From Sympetrum striolatum (lineage: Eukaryota > Arthropoda > Insecta > Odonata > Libellulidae), in NCBI GenBank assembly GCA_947579665.1, contig CANPUZ010000032.1:496001-560000 (forward strand): a DNA stretch of 64,000 nucleotides, in the 5' to 3' direction. The translations under genes were made by a program, and so were the position numbers. Shown piece by piece: positions 32,419 through 44,830 of this stretch. Below the pieces are notes generated by a model, which made no database searches, was not told where the DNA came from, and was given only the letters and a program-made list of their open reading frames with translations. Position 1 is the stretch's first letter; every line of letters begins with the position of its first letter.

Positions 32419-32689
32419 TTTTGCAAATAAATCTGTGGAAAAAAGTATTTGTTAAACCTTATTCTTAACATCCTCTGTTATGGATTTCCACACGGTAAAG
32501 CCTGCCACAATCGATTTTTATCATATATCTAGTATTTAAAAATGAGCTGGAAAGGCCAAACGATGAACTTGGATGATAAAATTATATTTTTTAGGTTTGT
32601 GCATTTCCAATCAAAGGATTAAGGAATGGAAGATCAATTTGTTAGTACAGTTCCCCTCTATTATTATTAATAACTGAGTGAAACACAAA

Positions 32690-32890
32690 ATTAACACAAA
32701 ATATTACCTCCTAAAGTTGACCATTGAAGGTAAAAGAGGACGCAGAAGAACATTTTGGATGGACAATATAAAACAATGGATTGCCAATTGCTGAGAGACA
32801 CACAGCAAATGCTAAATGTGATCATCCATTAATGTATTGGCAGAAGAAGACGCCTGAGTGACATTTATTCATTATTATTTATTTATTTAT
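32690..32890 (+). pseudogene. RTE-like LINE RT C-terminus and 3' tail
   Basis: Encodes LTIEGKRGRRRTFWMDNIKQ, matching the 'EGKRGRGRP..W.DNI..W' C-terminus of RTE-like LINE polyproteins, then stops. An (ATTT)n tail at about 32880 marks the 3' end. It is severely 5'-truncated. Confidence 0.6.
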
Positions 32891-35638
32891 ATAATTTCGA
32901 AAGCATTTTGACCTCTCGGTAAAAAATGAACTTAAATTATTGCGGAATCGGCTAATCGTGGATTATAATTAATCATGGAATAATACACAAACCAAATTGT
33001 TATTCTGTAGCGAAAAACACCTCAGAAGAATTTTGAAGCAATTTGAGAACTAATTTAGAACAGTATGGTATTGCTTATCTTCGCATTGATGACAGAAGCA
33101 TACCAAAAAAGATTTATTTACGAGCTTTAAAAAATTATAAAAAGCATTTGCGATAGCTTCACACAAATAAGCATTACAAGATTAATTAGATGGAATAAAA
33201 AGGCCTTATCTTCCTCTAAATTACTAGTTTATCGATTGAAGAGTAATCATTTGTATAGCATTACATGCTCGCCCATTTGCTATTTACTTGTGATGTGTTA
33301 GGAAATGGAATATAAAGCCTGTCTAAGAATAGTTGTATTGGAATAGAATAGACTTAAATTGAATTATATTTAAATTTATTCTGTTTGGTTTGTGAAGACA
33401 TTGAGCTATCAAAAGAGCTTTCGAAGACATAATCCATAAATAAGGGGTGTGCTTTATTCTGATGAATACGAAAGTTTGTTATCTATAAATTTATCACGAA
33501 GAATGATAGAGATGATGGACATAGTAAACTGAATACCATCATTATTTATTCTTTTTATGATAATTTTTGAATTAAATTGAATTCGAAACACTTTAATGTC
33601 CCTTTAATGCACAAAATCACGTTTCATTAAAGCAGTAAGAGCTTTTCATAATAAGTTAATTTGTTTTCCGCTTTTGATTGGATTTCTGGTGCCTTCAAGA
33701 AGAAAATAAAAATTGAAAATGGAAATATTAAAGGAAAAGAAATGAGATAAGACTTAGGAATGGATTATGAAATAACTTAATTGCTAACTGACGTTGTGTA
33801 CCAGGATCATACGTAATAAGTACATCTTCATGGCCTTATTTCAAATTCGTCATCAAAGCTAAGTCATTACTTAGGATAGTTGAAGTAGTTTGGATTTCCA
33901 ACGAAAGAGAAACCCTTCTTTTGCAAGCAGTAATGAAATCACCGATAATAATCAAAAGAAACTGGAATATAGATTGAGCACACCCAGAGTCGTACGGAGA
34001 TCATGACGCGTTAACCTACCACGTTTGGATTTTGTTTCAAGGGAATAAAAGTATTTATTTTGCATATTGGGTCGATTTGCATGGTTGAAAACAATACTCA
34101 TATCTTGCAGTGAAACTGAATTTTGATACTTGTAGACCCATATTGGAAAAAAATTGTAATTGGCGGCAGGAAGGGCAAGCGGCCGTAAAAGTTTCCAATC
34201 CATCGCCAAAAACAAGCTCATTCTCATATTCACCCAAACCATTCGCCATCAGCCGACACCATAAAATATGAGACAAAGGCGTAGAGGGGAAGGAAATTGT
34301 AATTGATGGAAACACAATTGAAAGAATTACGAATTTGCTTCATTCATTTCCATAATTTATTAAGTAAGGGAAAGCCATATCTCATCAGATTTACATTTTT
34401 ACTTCTATTAGAAGCAGTGAAGTGGAATTAATTCCACCAAGAAAATAATTATGAATATCTTAAATTATCATCTTCATACTAAGCACAAAAAGGACACAAA
34501 TCAACAATTTTTTGCTTAGGATGCGTCAATAAGAATTGAAAATTATAATCGCTTAAGAAAAGACTATCTTTTAAAGGAAAGCTTGGTTTAAAAATTGTGA
34601 TAGTTGTGTGCAAATAATGATAACTCACGCTAATCATTCAGTAAAACCATTCCAGTGAGATATTCATTAGTCATGATATCATGAGTGATTCATTTTTCTC
34701 CTTCTATAGATTGCTATCTAATGTTGTAACTGTAGAAAACGGCTAAAGGATTCATATGAATTACATTTTTATCGTAACTCAATGATTTACAATGTTAATA
34801 ATCTGCCGTAACTAAGCGTGCCGTGAAATTCCCCATTAGGTAGCGGGTAATAAATTCACGGATGACATAGAAAGATAACGAAGAGGAAATCTTCATAGGA
34901 GAACGAGGAAAAACAACCCAAAAGGAGAAAAGAGACATAAATAAGGCTAAGGGTGGCGATTGCGATTTATAGTTTTCGTAGAGGATTCTTTATTCGGTTG
35001 CCATACCAACAGACAGAGAGGAAATACGACGAGTCGTTGTTTGAGGGAGGAAATTGAAATGGATTTGAGGCGGCATTAGTCGCCATAAAACATTTGGAAA
35101 TATATTAGAAGATTTAATAAATATTAGAATACTATAACCAAGTTGACGCATTTCATGACCAAAAGATAAATTTTACGGGAAAATGTACAAGATCATATTC
35201 ATTCAATTAATGATTCTGAAACGTTATTATGGAATTTTCCCGTAGGGAAACACTTTCTCTAATTTAATTTATAATAACAATAAATGAATGCTTGGAAGAT
35301 GGTTCATCAAGATTGTCTCATTTTCCTAAATAGCAAAGAAATTTCGTTTCCTGGCAACCAAATCTCCATCGAATGAAGAAATATAAGAGGAATTTGACAA
35401 AAACGTCCGCAGAGCGATTTTCATTGGCGCTCTGATATCCAATGAGTTACAAAGTGAGAGACTTCCCTTAAGACCACCAAAGGACGTCCTTCAATTCCTG
35501 GCGATAAACTGATCTGCAAGAGGAAGGAGTTGATTCAATTGCGGCATGATATCGGAAACCTCAAAGCGAACACTTTCCTCGAAGTAAGACAACCCTCAGA
35601 TAAGAGTATCAAAAATGCATACTAAAAATAACTTGCGG
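32891..35638. other. Gene-free AT-rich stretch
   Basis: No supported gene or recognised repeat. Minus-strand frames at 33.95-34.32 kb are not recognised. Confidence 0.6.
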
Positions 35639-35639
35639 G

Positions 35640-35850
35640 CACATCTTATCATCATCCTGTATGCCTTGTCCCTGCTTCCAGGAGTTCTTATCTTCTGCCA
35701 CACCCTTAAGCTGGCAGTAGTCATCCACTGCCATCCTTACATTTATTTATCCTTGTCCGGATGTCTTCGATATATTTCTTCGTGGGTCTATCCCTTACTT
35801 TCTTTCCCAACACTTTTCCTTCTAACATTATCCCTACCCTACTGTAATGT
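35640..35850 (-). pseudogene. RTE-like LINE RT C-terminus
   Basis: Reading leftward: RVGIMLEGKVLGKKVRDRPT then KKYIEDIRTRINK, matching the 'EGKV.GKR.RGRP..KYI.DI' C-terminus of RTE-like LINEs. A stop interrupts it. It is the opposite orientation to the fragment at 32.7 kb. Confidence 0.55.
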
Positions 35851-35852
35851 CA

Positions 35853-36080
35853 TTATGGGTTAAGTGACTCATGTGACTCCCCAACCCGCGCGACCTCAAG
35901 GTTCAAGTCCTTTAAAGAACTTTCGGACGTACGGGAACAGGCATCGTTGACGCCGACATGGGCTACCTCCCGCAGACTAGAGCAACTAGTGCCCGCGACC
36001 GCCGCACGAACCGCACCCGTGACGTGGGCCACTTGCCCCGAAGGAACACACCAAGAATTGACCCTCATGTCACCGCCCTC
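35853..36080 (-). pseudogene. Possible SGNH-esterase fragment of a LINE ORF1
   Basis: GC-rich frame reading WCVPSGQVAHVTGAVRAAV, then LREVAHVGVNDACSRTSESS. The 'hVGxND' block after a Gly-rich approach resembles block III of SGNH/GDSL esterases carried in ORF1 of some CR1-group LINEs. The catalytic Ser and His blocks are not present. It abuts the tail of the CR1-like LINE at 36083, suggesting that LINE inserted into it. Confidence 0.4.
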
Positions 36081-36082
36081 CC

Positions 36083-36915
36083 ATTGTCTATGTATGTCTA
36101 TGTAAGAACCCTGCAAGCCGCCTTTCGGCGTGTGGCAGGGGGGGCAAGCACCTTGACTCTATTTTCCTAAACGGTTGCTTTCGCGTATACTTAGCGGAAA
36201 AATGAATTTTTGAAACGATTCGTTTTAGCATCTATTTCCCTAATCTTTCTGGCAGTAACAGAACGGCCCATATAACAGGGGGGTCGCATTATATCGGTTA
36301 CATCATCTGAAAACGTAATTTCTCTGAACTTATAAAAAAAATATTCTTTGAATTTTTCTTTTATCTTCTAATGATTCCCATCCCGCGTCCTGTAACATCG
36401 GAGTTACACTCGCTGTTTTATCGTAGCAATTCTTTACGAATCGCCTTTCGTTGTCCCTTTTCTAAATCACGAATATGACATTTTTCGGTGGGGTTCCATA
36501 CACTACATGCATACTCAAGGTGAGGTCTGACTAACGCTAAGTAACATCACTCGCGAACTTTTTCTTCGCTCCTACCAATTATTCTTTTAACGAACCCGAG
36601 TTTCTTAAGTGCTTTTCCACATATATTTCGGATGTGAGAACTCCATGATAGATTATTCGCGAGAGTTACTCCAAGATACTTTACCGATTCTACTGTCATT
36701 AGGTTTACCCCTCGGAGGCTATAAGAATAATCATTTATTATAGATTTTCTTTCGAAGAAGTTAAGTAACGAACACTTTTCTACATTAAGCTCTAATTGCC
36801 AATCATCGCACCAGTTCATAATTCTATCTAAGTCGTTCGAAAGGGTTAATCTATCCTCTGAACTAACTATTTCCCTGTAAATGACTGTGTCGTCTGCGAA
36901 TATCCTACTGCCCTA
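36083..36915 (-). pseudogene. CR1-like LINE, 5'-truncated, includes RT catalytic box
   Basis: Reading leftward from about 36915: RIFADDTVIYREI (catalytic FADD), DRIMNWCDDWQLELNVEKC, VKYLGVTLANNLSWSSHI, LGFVKRIIGRSEEKVRE, then broken frames to TFSDDVTDIMRPPCYMGRS and NRFKNSFFR. The 3' hairpin with GAAA loop is at about 36125 and the 'catagacataca' tail at 36083. It is a separate subfamily from the 19.1-kb copy. Confidence 0.75.
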
Positions 36916-39065
36916 TTCCGCAATGTTGTTATTAGGAAGCTGGGGGAGATATTTTTCACGTGGCAAAAGGAAGATTGCTCTCTTATCAAAAATATGAAGC
37001 GATACTGTCATATTTCATCCTTCGAAATGTTATTTTTCCGTACCTTTAATCTCCCGTGTTTTTGGATGGAATTTTCATTCTTCAATTCCTTTTCATTCTT
37101 AAATTCTCTCTTTCCCTCACTCTCAAGCAATAGTTGTAACATATCTTTAAATGGCTTCATTCAATTATAAATGTCGTAAATTGTGCCGTTTTTTTCTATG
37201 GTGGTTTTGGAAAATGACTGGAATAAGGCGAGTGACTTTAGCAGAGTGTGTTGTAATTATTTCAATCTCTAACTCTAAAATCGGTTACTGAAGTCCTGGA
37301 AGGAAGTTATTATAAATATAAAGATATAAATTGAACGAAAATGATTTTATTTTATGCCTATAGAAATTCATAGACTATTTGAATGTTTTTTAAATTCTTA
37401 TCGATGTATGATATTCACTATTTGTGATTATTACTGTAATTTTCAGTACGTCATTGAACAAATTTCTTATATTATTTGACAAAAAGAAAATCAAAACACG
37501 CTTGCTTCGCCATTGAAAAAATTCTTCCATCTAATTGAAAAATCATGTCCATGTCCTTATTAAGTACTGAATTTACTATTTAATCCATATATTTGCTATT
37601 TTGTGCGCTGATCATCAACCTGCGGCTGCTGGTCTCGTAAAATTTCTTTCATGAGATATTCTGCGCTACATCTTCTTTCTTTTTTTCTTGGGGTATCTGA
37701 ATATTCTTCTTCGATCTCTTCCCCTACATTTCCATCACTTTCCGAAGCCCTTTTTTCCCTTATCTTCATCGCAATATATAAATAGGTTATGGCCTGTGTC
37801 TGCACCTCTTTGAATTTCTCTCGTGCTTTCTAAGCCTCATTGTGTAAGATATCCTATTTGCTCTCAGGATATCTCGTACAGATAACTATTACACTGCGAG
37901 ATATTCACGTGGGTATTCCCTTCGTTTTCGAAAACTTCTCTGCTGCACGGATACATCGAGGTAATTACTACCATTTTAATTTTTGATAGGAGACTTGAGT
38001 TTTTCGCATGAGATGGATTCTTTAGTAGATTCTTGCAAAACGTTTCCTCTTACGTAAATAACTCTAATAACAGAAGCAATGATTTAATATTTCAGACCAA
38101 AAAGTTTAAGAATTAAAAGTCAAGAAATAATTCTATTTATACAATTTCTCAGTTACGGTAAATAAATTATTTATTTACAATAATTCATTCAATGATTTGT
38201 ATTCTTATTAAAGGATTAGTGTTTATTTCTCTAAAACTGCGACTGAAATTCGTACTCGAAACTTCTATCATCTGCGTTTTGATATTCTATTTATTTATGT
38301 GTGCTTCCGTTTAAGTTCTCATATAACTATTTAAATTTTGTGTTATGCTGTCCTGTTGAATAAGCAATTAAATGGCCGAATGGCGCAGCCTTTTGTGCCC
38401 TGCTGATGTGCCCGCTAATTATTCGGGAGGAACGCCATCTTATCTTCCTCCTTTTAGAAACGACACAATCGACGGTACGAATTGTTCATCTACAAATCAA
38501 GGCAGTGAATGCACTTTCGGAATCTTTACTAACGCTTCTGTTAACTCCGGGAAAAGAGCATGTGTTCTGAAGCCTTCGTCGGTTGCTCTCGGAATGCGTG
38601 AACTATAGATCATCAGAGCGTGCTTTTCGAAAACCATGCTGACTGTGCTTTGTAACGGTATTAACAGCGTTGCAACGGATTATATGATTACATACTTTGC
38701 GGTAAATAATTTAAAAACATCGAATTTTAGTGATATCAGTTGGAAATTCTTCATATTGTAATCAGGTATATAAGTGGAACTGTTGTGATATTTGTTAATA
38801 TTCTTAAGACCACTCCCATGTGTTTCATCTAAGGAATTGGCGGAAAACACCCAAACCTCTACAAGTAATCTACGAACTCTAGAGGAAATATACGAAAATG
38901 AAGTAAATTTATTATTTGCAAGGATGGCAAGGATTAAGTGATAATGAGAGGTACAAAAGAATAAAGAAGCCACGAAAAGTAATTTATTAAATTTGGTGAA
39001 TGAGAACCTGAAGATATCTTATTTGCGTAGTCAAAAGAATAAACATGAATTGGCTGGAAAACATA
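36916..39065. other. No gene seen
   Basis: AT-rich. A 78-codon plus-strand frame at 38372-38608 is not recognised and has no supporting context. Confidence 0.5.
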
Positions 39066-39069
39066 TTTC

Positions 39070-39292
39070 TTCATGCCTAGCTACTGTTGCCCTTCACCGC
39101 TGAAGTCCTCCTTAGCTCTAACTTATCAGGAGGTGCTTCACCGAGACGACAGTAACAACGAATACACACAACCATTCCCTGATCCGAAAAATCCGATCAG
39201 CCGGGATTCGAACCCGGGACCTTGTGGTTGGAGCGATAGCGTAGATGGCACGCTGTCCACTCGGCCACCAATATCCGAAAGTAATTTAAGGT
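39070..39292 (-). repeat. SINE family 2, copy 2 (tRNA-derived head)
   Basis: On the minus strand: A box TGGCCGAGTGG, a 5-bp hairpin AGCGT/ACGCT with a 7-nt loop, a long variable arm, T arm CCGGG-TTCGAAT-CCCGG with B box, then the family body and the tail 'ggcaacagtagctaggcatg' plus A-rich end. The head resembles a class II (Ser/Leu-like) tRNA. The acceptor ends do not pair, so it is a SINE and not a tRNA gene. Confidence 0.75.
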
Positions 39293-40480
39293 AAAAATTG
39301 CATGGATAGAAAAATTTGAAGTAACTACACAAAGAAGTTATTTGTCTTATAATGAAGAAGAGCAATTTGTAGCTTTTCTACGATATTTAAAAGTAATAAA
39401 AGCACAAATTGTTCTTCTTCATCATGACGTATTTCCACAAGACATCGCCAGAAACCGTGAATTTTATTTGCCTTATAATTTAAAGGAATAGCACTACTGT
39501 TATGCATATAATGAGTACTAATGAGTAGGAGGACTGAATATGACCAATGTCCGTTAATAACAAATTTCCTTCTATCAAAAATGATTCGAGTCGATGCATT
39601 CTTTTTTGGTGAGCATGTAGAACTAATTACTAGCATTTTACCATCCTTGTTCTACTCTACGAATATGATCATAAATAATGCTGCACGTCTTGCGCAACTT
39701 TGGGAACTCTATCCGTAATCTACATTCATGATTCGAAAAAGTACCACCTAGGCATCGCGGAACTTCATCTTGATTGTGGAAATTCGTATCCTTCCATTGA
39801 ATTTATGCGGGAGCTTTCGTTATGAATATTTCTTTACTCATTGTCTGCACTTTCATTCGGAAACGTTGAGAGTTGATGTTGAAAGAGAAGGAATTCACGC
39901 CTCTTTGCCTCTTCGCATTTCTTTTCCTCATTTTTCCACTTCTCAATCACATTCCTCTGATTTCTATGAGCCTCGCAATCACATACACACTCGTATACAT
40001 CGTCACCGAAAACATGTCTAACCTCAGCAGAGATTTCCACTCGCTTAAGCATTTCTGCGATGCGGTTGAAAATATTCAGCTATCACTTAACTACATATGT
40101 CTCATTGAAATATGTTAATTTGCAGGATATTTAATCTTTAACCATCCAAAGTCACATCGTCCAAGACTATCTGACTTCCTATTCAAGCATACACAATCAC
40201 CCTTATTTATTATTTTAATTTAATTTCCTTTTCGTTAAGCATTTCGCATAACGGGTCGCCTGTAGGAGGTCTTTCAATGCTATTCGTTCCATTTTCTTCG
40301 TCAATACCTTCTTTTATTTCTTTAACCAAGAGTCCATAATGTAGAGTGAAAGGAAATAGTTTTATCAATATTTACCAGAGAAATCAATGAGTGTTACTTG
40401 ATGAAATAGGAAGGGAATCTTTCGAAGATAGAATACTCAAACTTAGGCATAATATACTCAGTAAATTTTATGATGATTCA
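39293..40480. other. No gene seen
   Basis: AT-rich, nothing recognised. Confidence 0.5.
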
Positions 40481-40484
40481 TCAA

Positions 40485-40645
40485 GAAATCTCAAGTGAGT
40501 TAGATGCTAGAACTAATTGTATCAACGTATCATTTTTTCCGCGAATGTTGCTCAGCAATAACCGATTAGGGAAATAGAGAAATGGTGTATGCACTCCAAG
40601 TAACATGCCCAACTACGGCTTTCTGGGCAAATCTATGTCGTGTGG
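40485..40645 (+). pseudogene. CR1-like LINE 3' end, heavily decayed
   Basis: Retains 'gatgctagaac..attgtatcaa', 'ttttttccgcga' and 'aataaccgattagggaaatag' in the order seen at the 3' ends near 28.8 and 45.75 kb. The 3' hairpin is degraded. Confidence 0.4.
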
Positions 40646-40868
40646 TTTTTCACTTCGAAAAATATTCACTTTGCCGGACTACTGACTCTATAACATAAAT
40701 CGAATGGTTGACCAAAGAAAATATGATTATTTGTAAATGAGAAGAAATCATTTTCCAGCTCAATATTATTTTTATGCCATTTCAAAGATAATTATTTAAT
40801 TATCTTCCTAAACGGGCATAAAATCTTTTCTTAATGAGCAAGTCATTTTCATTACATATCCAAAGCGA

Positions 40869-41237
40869 ATGCGACATTCGGGGAGAAACCATGGAGAAAC
40901 ACTGTTAACTGTAGCGAAAATTGGGCTTTGGTTGCGGCACGAGCAGCTCGATTGGTATATATGTATTGAAACCGTGAAAACTTGTTACCCGGCATACCAG
41001 CGAGGAATGGTGTCTGGAGAAATGCCTTTATTCGCGTACCGTTCGGGTGAGGAGTCCCCGCACCCCGCCGCGCCTCTCCTGCCGAACTCGGATCTTTTGC
41101 GGTTGTTGCGGCGGTCGACTCCGGACATCGGCGCTCCTTCCCTCAAATACGCGGCTGAGGACACGAGATTACCGAAGCTCTCTCGAGATCTGATAATTCC
41201 GTTGAAATTGACCTATTACTACGGGAATGCGTTCTAA
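40869..41237 (+). CDS. Unrecognised ORF in a GC-richer patch
   Basis: 122 codons. The second half (RSGEESPHPAAPLLPNSDLL...) lies in locally GC-rich sequence. No domain, signal peptide or homologous family was recognised and no splice partner was found. It could be an exon, a transposon fragment or chance. Confidence 0.18.
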   Translation: MRHSGRNHGETLLTVAKIGLWLRHEQLDWYICIETVKTCYPAYQRGMVSGEMPLFAYRSGEESPHPAAPLLPNSDLLRLLRRSTPDIGAPSLKYAAEDTRLPKLSRDLIIPLKLTYYYGNAF

Positions 41238-43058
41238 TGAGAGCGGAAGTGACTTAGAATGAAGAAGATTTTCAGTGGTTTGCTAGAAAATTGGAAAAGA
41301 TGCTACGCGACAAAGTATTGCCACGCCAGACAGACCAATGAATCACCTTAAAGATATCAGATATAAATTTCTTCTAGAACGTGGTCCGCAATTTTCTAAC
41401 GTAAAGTTTGTAAATATCCAACGGTGATATTCAAGTCTTACGAAGGACAAAGAGCATATTTATAAAACTATATTTTACCTTACGATTGTCGTCTTTTAGA
41501 TTCACCTTCGGCTTAAAGTTGAAGAAATACGACAAAAATCGAAGAGCGGAATTTTTCGCTAAATTTAATCAACTTTGACCTCAAGGCACGGGAACCAATA
41601 TAAATGACCTCCATAGATGTACACAGAATAAATTCAAGATTAGTCGTGCGAAATTTGAAAGCCCGCGCTAATTTCCGATTCCGGCCGCGAGCTTATTAGT
41701 ACGCGCAAGTCTTCGTTTGGCGGCGCTGCGGTCGTGATGTGCATGAGGTAGCGCGCGTAACGTTCTCGGTTCAAATAGTCTAGGAAACTTTGTCCAGTGT
41801 ACAATCAATATAGCCCACAAAGACCCGTGAAATTCCCTGTGATCGTCCTCCATTTACGACGAACCCCTCCTCTTGGAAGGGTGCTCCGTATTTCGCTCGT
41901 TCGATGAGAATCGTGTTATTGTAGAGTAATATAATAGATGTTTGGAGTTGAACTAGTGGTTTTACCAGGGTCTGGTTTTGTATAAGTAGCAACATCCGGC
42001 GCAAGGTCATGGAAATTTGTTACTCAATTTAAAGATAAATTAGCAACCGTCGAGAATGACATTGTTAAACAGTTATGGTGCTCTCTGCCGCTAGGAAAAG
42101 AAAACAGAATAAAAGGCACAAAAGATATTTGCAATACCTGAGGAAGAAATAGATAAGAAATAATTAAAAAAGGTAAAAAGTTATTCAACGACACCACCTA
42201 AATTAGTGTTAAGGTTTTGTTCGCAATTAGTGAAAACTTGCAACCATTAGATATTAGGATTGTTTAGCACCTAAGCCTGGTTTTAGTTTTCTCAAGATCC
42301 AATGCCGATTCTGTGAATTTTTAAAATATGGTCAATAAGAGGGCGATAAAAAGCGTAATGCCACTTGAGGTGCATCCGAACAGGACAACAAGTCTGCAAC
42401 AGAAGCCATTTCAACCGAAGAAGGCCGGAAATTATTATTCTTAAATTATTTACATTGTTACGTTACCTATTGTCTGTTTATTTAATTAGAAACGGAGCTC
42501 ATTATCGCGGTAGACGCCATTTAATTAACATAGGATTCGATTGAAGTACGTCTTGCACCGAACCGAGTACTACAGGTAACGAATCGTCTATCGATTTATC
42601 GCATTTTTTCTTACGAAGATTTGTATTCTGACTTATCTGTATTTCCTTAATTGAATTTTAGGAATGCGTATTCATAAAGGAATCAACTCCACAACTACCG
42701 TATCAAATGAACGTGAAAGGCCTCCGAAATAATTACAATATTATTCAATGAATCTCGATCTCACATTTGAAAATCGAGTATACGAAAGACAGCGGCATAA
42801 TTAAAAAGAAACATAAATATATATTACTATATCATCGACGTATAACTCATCCCTTACTAATTTATTTGCTTGCAATATGCAAGAGCCCATGTACTATAGG
42901 GGATGGGAGAGGGTCTCTATGGGATAAAGCAGTCGAAGGCGAGAATAGCGTACTGAAAGCAGTTGGCGCACCACATTTTCATTCGTATCTTTCCTTGTAA
43001 TCATTCTGCGTCCCTCGAGTCTTCCTACAACAATGTTCTCCATGTACAGATCATCATT
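41238..43058. other. No gene seen
   Basis: AT-rich apart from a GC-rich patch at about 41.66-41.78 kb of unknown nature. Confidence 0.5.
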
Positions 43059-43059
43059 T

Positions 43060-43420
43060 CAATTAGTTGTACTATTTTCCACAGTATATTTTGCACACGA
43101 CCGGTTTCGTAAGATTACTTACATATTCAGGTGACAAGAAGTTACAATGCAAGATAAGGAAGCAAAAGGAGGAGGGGTTGTGGGGAAATCCGGAGTTCAA
43201 GGAAGAGGGTAGAAGAAGTGGGTAGGGGAGTGCCAAGGGGTGATCTTATGGACAAGGGAGTTGAGGTTATCTGGGAGGTACGAAGAGGCACAGGAATAAT
43301 TTCATGGAAGCAATTATAGAAACCGAAAATTCCCTATGTTCTAAGAAGTTCATCTTTCGGACCTTTGGGAAGAATGTGTAGGAAGTAAAGGTGGAGTTAT
43401 GGAGGATGAGAGTTCTTCTC
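43060..43420 (-). pseudogene. Penelope-like element tail with decayed GIY-YIG end
   Basis: Minus strand: a decayed frame with FLEHREFSVSIIASMK, aligning with FLEQREILTSKIASQN of the 31.75-kb element, then the tail motif CTGAATA, a 5-bp stem GTAAG/CTTAC with a TAAT loop, and GAAACCGGTCG (43099-43130). It is older than the 31.75-kb copy. Confidence 0.6.
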
Positions 43421-44548
43421 TCTTCCTCTCTTGATTTCATTTCAATGCGATATTTTCAGGAAGAAAAAAACAGAGGCGCAGTCTCTTTCTGAATGATCAC
43501 TTCGAAGGAGACGTCGGAGGCAGTCCTATTGAGAAGGTCCAACTTGTTCATTTTATCCATATAAAGACGAATGGGATATTTTCTATTATCAAAGAATATC
43601 AGGAACTTTATCTTTCATTTGGGTTTGTCCCGGAATCAGTCATACCTGCGAATTCATGAGAGTTCTTGAGATATAAGTAGAGCTAACTAACGTCATTCGT
43701 CCACGTCTTTTTTATAGTCGAATCCTAACGAAAATGACATTCCTTGGGAAATTGCTGTTGAAGGTGGGCCAGTTACTCCAACAGTTCTCTGGATAAATAA
43801 CGAAAGCAAACTACTTCAATTCTTATCTTGCTTAACGCATCTTATTATATATATTATGATGAACTCAAATTTGCTATGGACCGTATGCTGTAGAGGGCAG
43901 TTAATTTACCAACTCTGAAATTCATATTTAAAATTCATACTTTTATTTTATTATTGGAACATATAATTGAACATTGAAATTGTTTACTTTCTGCAATTGT
44001 TATAGGCTTTATTTTTTTCTTATTTTAATGCAGTCTGAATAGACTTTTCCCCGAATTTGTCACAATCGTCCACCTTAAACTGCCCATTCTGATTTCCCAT
44101 CTAACATCTAACTCGCTGTGATTGATTCAAATTAGTCATAAATGATGCACATTTCCAAACAAACCCAATACTCTACGGCCTATTGCTAAATGTTGCAATC
44201 GCACTTTATCGAAGTCAGCAAATGAACTCGCATGTCCCTCAAAAACTCGAGTATTGGTTGTTCGCCTCAGTCGCACTTATTATGAACTACGCCGTCTTTT
44301 ATTTACTCTTAGCTTTCTCTCCTTCTCAGTATTTAAGAGTGAGCATTTTTATTCTTTAAAGTTATATTATTTAATAATTAAATGGGTAAATACTATAACT
44401 AAGTCACTCTTAATAGTGTGTGAAAGTGAAAGAAGTGAGTGAAATATGTAATAACTTAAAGATATTTCATCTTTATCTACGTATTTATAAATAATTTATA
44501 ATTCTTCTCATGTCGCCACTCACTCTCCCAATGCACCGCCTATTTCTC
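43421..44548. other. No gene seen
   Basis: AT-rich. Part of 43.42-43.6 kb may belong to the decayed Penelope-like element. Confidence 0.4.
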
Positions 44549-44550
44549 TC

Positions 44551-44830
44551 TCCTTATTATGGTCTTCATTAAAGGCGAGATTGAGGCTGAAAAGTCTCTT
44601 CTTCCATCTAACCTTTCGTCAATGGTATGTGTATATTTATATGTTATGAACATAAAAACTTGTGTATATGCGAATAGAAATTGAGAGGAAAATTTGGAGT
44701 GGAAATAAAATAAAACCTAAGGTGATATCTTAGGAAAAAATATCCACAGCAGGAAAACACCCACAGAGAAGGGAGGTGTGAAAAACCTGCGCAAACCTAC
44801 TGATAGTACAAGCTAAAAGATGTTAAAGAA
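44551..44830 (-). repeat. 3' end of the L2/CR1-like LINE, truncated copy 1
   Basis: Matches the 3' UTR of the full-length LINE at 51.5 kb: 'aggcgagattgaggct', 'aaaagtctcttcttccatct', 'gcaggaaaacacccac', 'gtgaaaaacctgcgcaaacc'. Same orientation, with a short TAA-rich end. Confidence 0.75.

Larger units (their letters stand above)
31741..32535 (+). mobile_element. 5'-truncated Penelope-like element with 13-bp target duplications
   Basis: Perfect direct repeats ATATATCTAGTAT at 31741-31753 and 32523-32535 bracket a 769-bp insert. The insert holds only the C-terminal part of the element's ORF (linker plus GIY-YIG nuclease) and the 3' tail; the reverse transcriptase is missing, as in a truncated retroinsertion. 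Two other tails of related elements lie near 43.1 and 48.2 kb. Confidence 0.85.

Noticed and set aside
38372..38608. 78-codon ORF with several possible glycosylation sites
   Set aside because: No signal peptide, domain or splice context; likely chance.
39195..39285. Possible tRNA gene
   Set aside because: Good A and B boxes and T arm, but the acceptor ends do not pair and the sequence continues into a SINE body present in a second copy.
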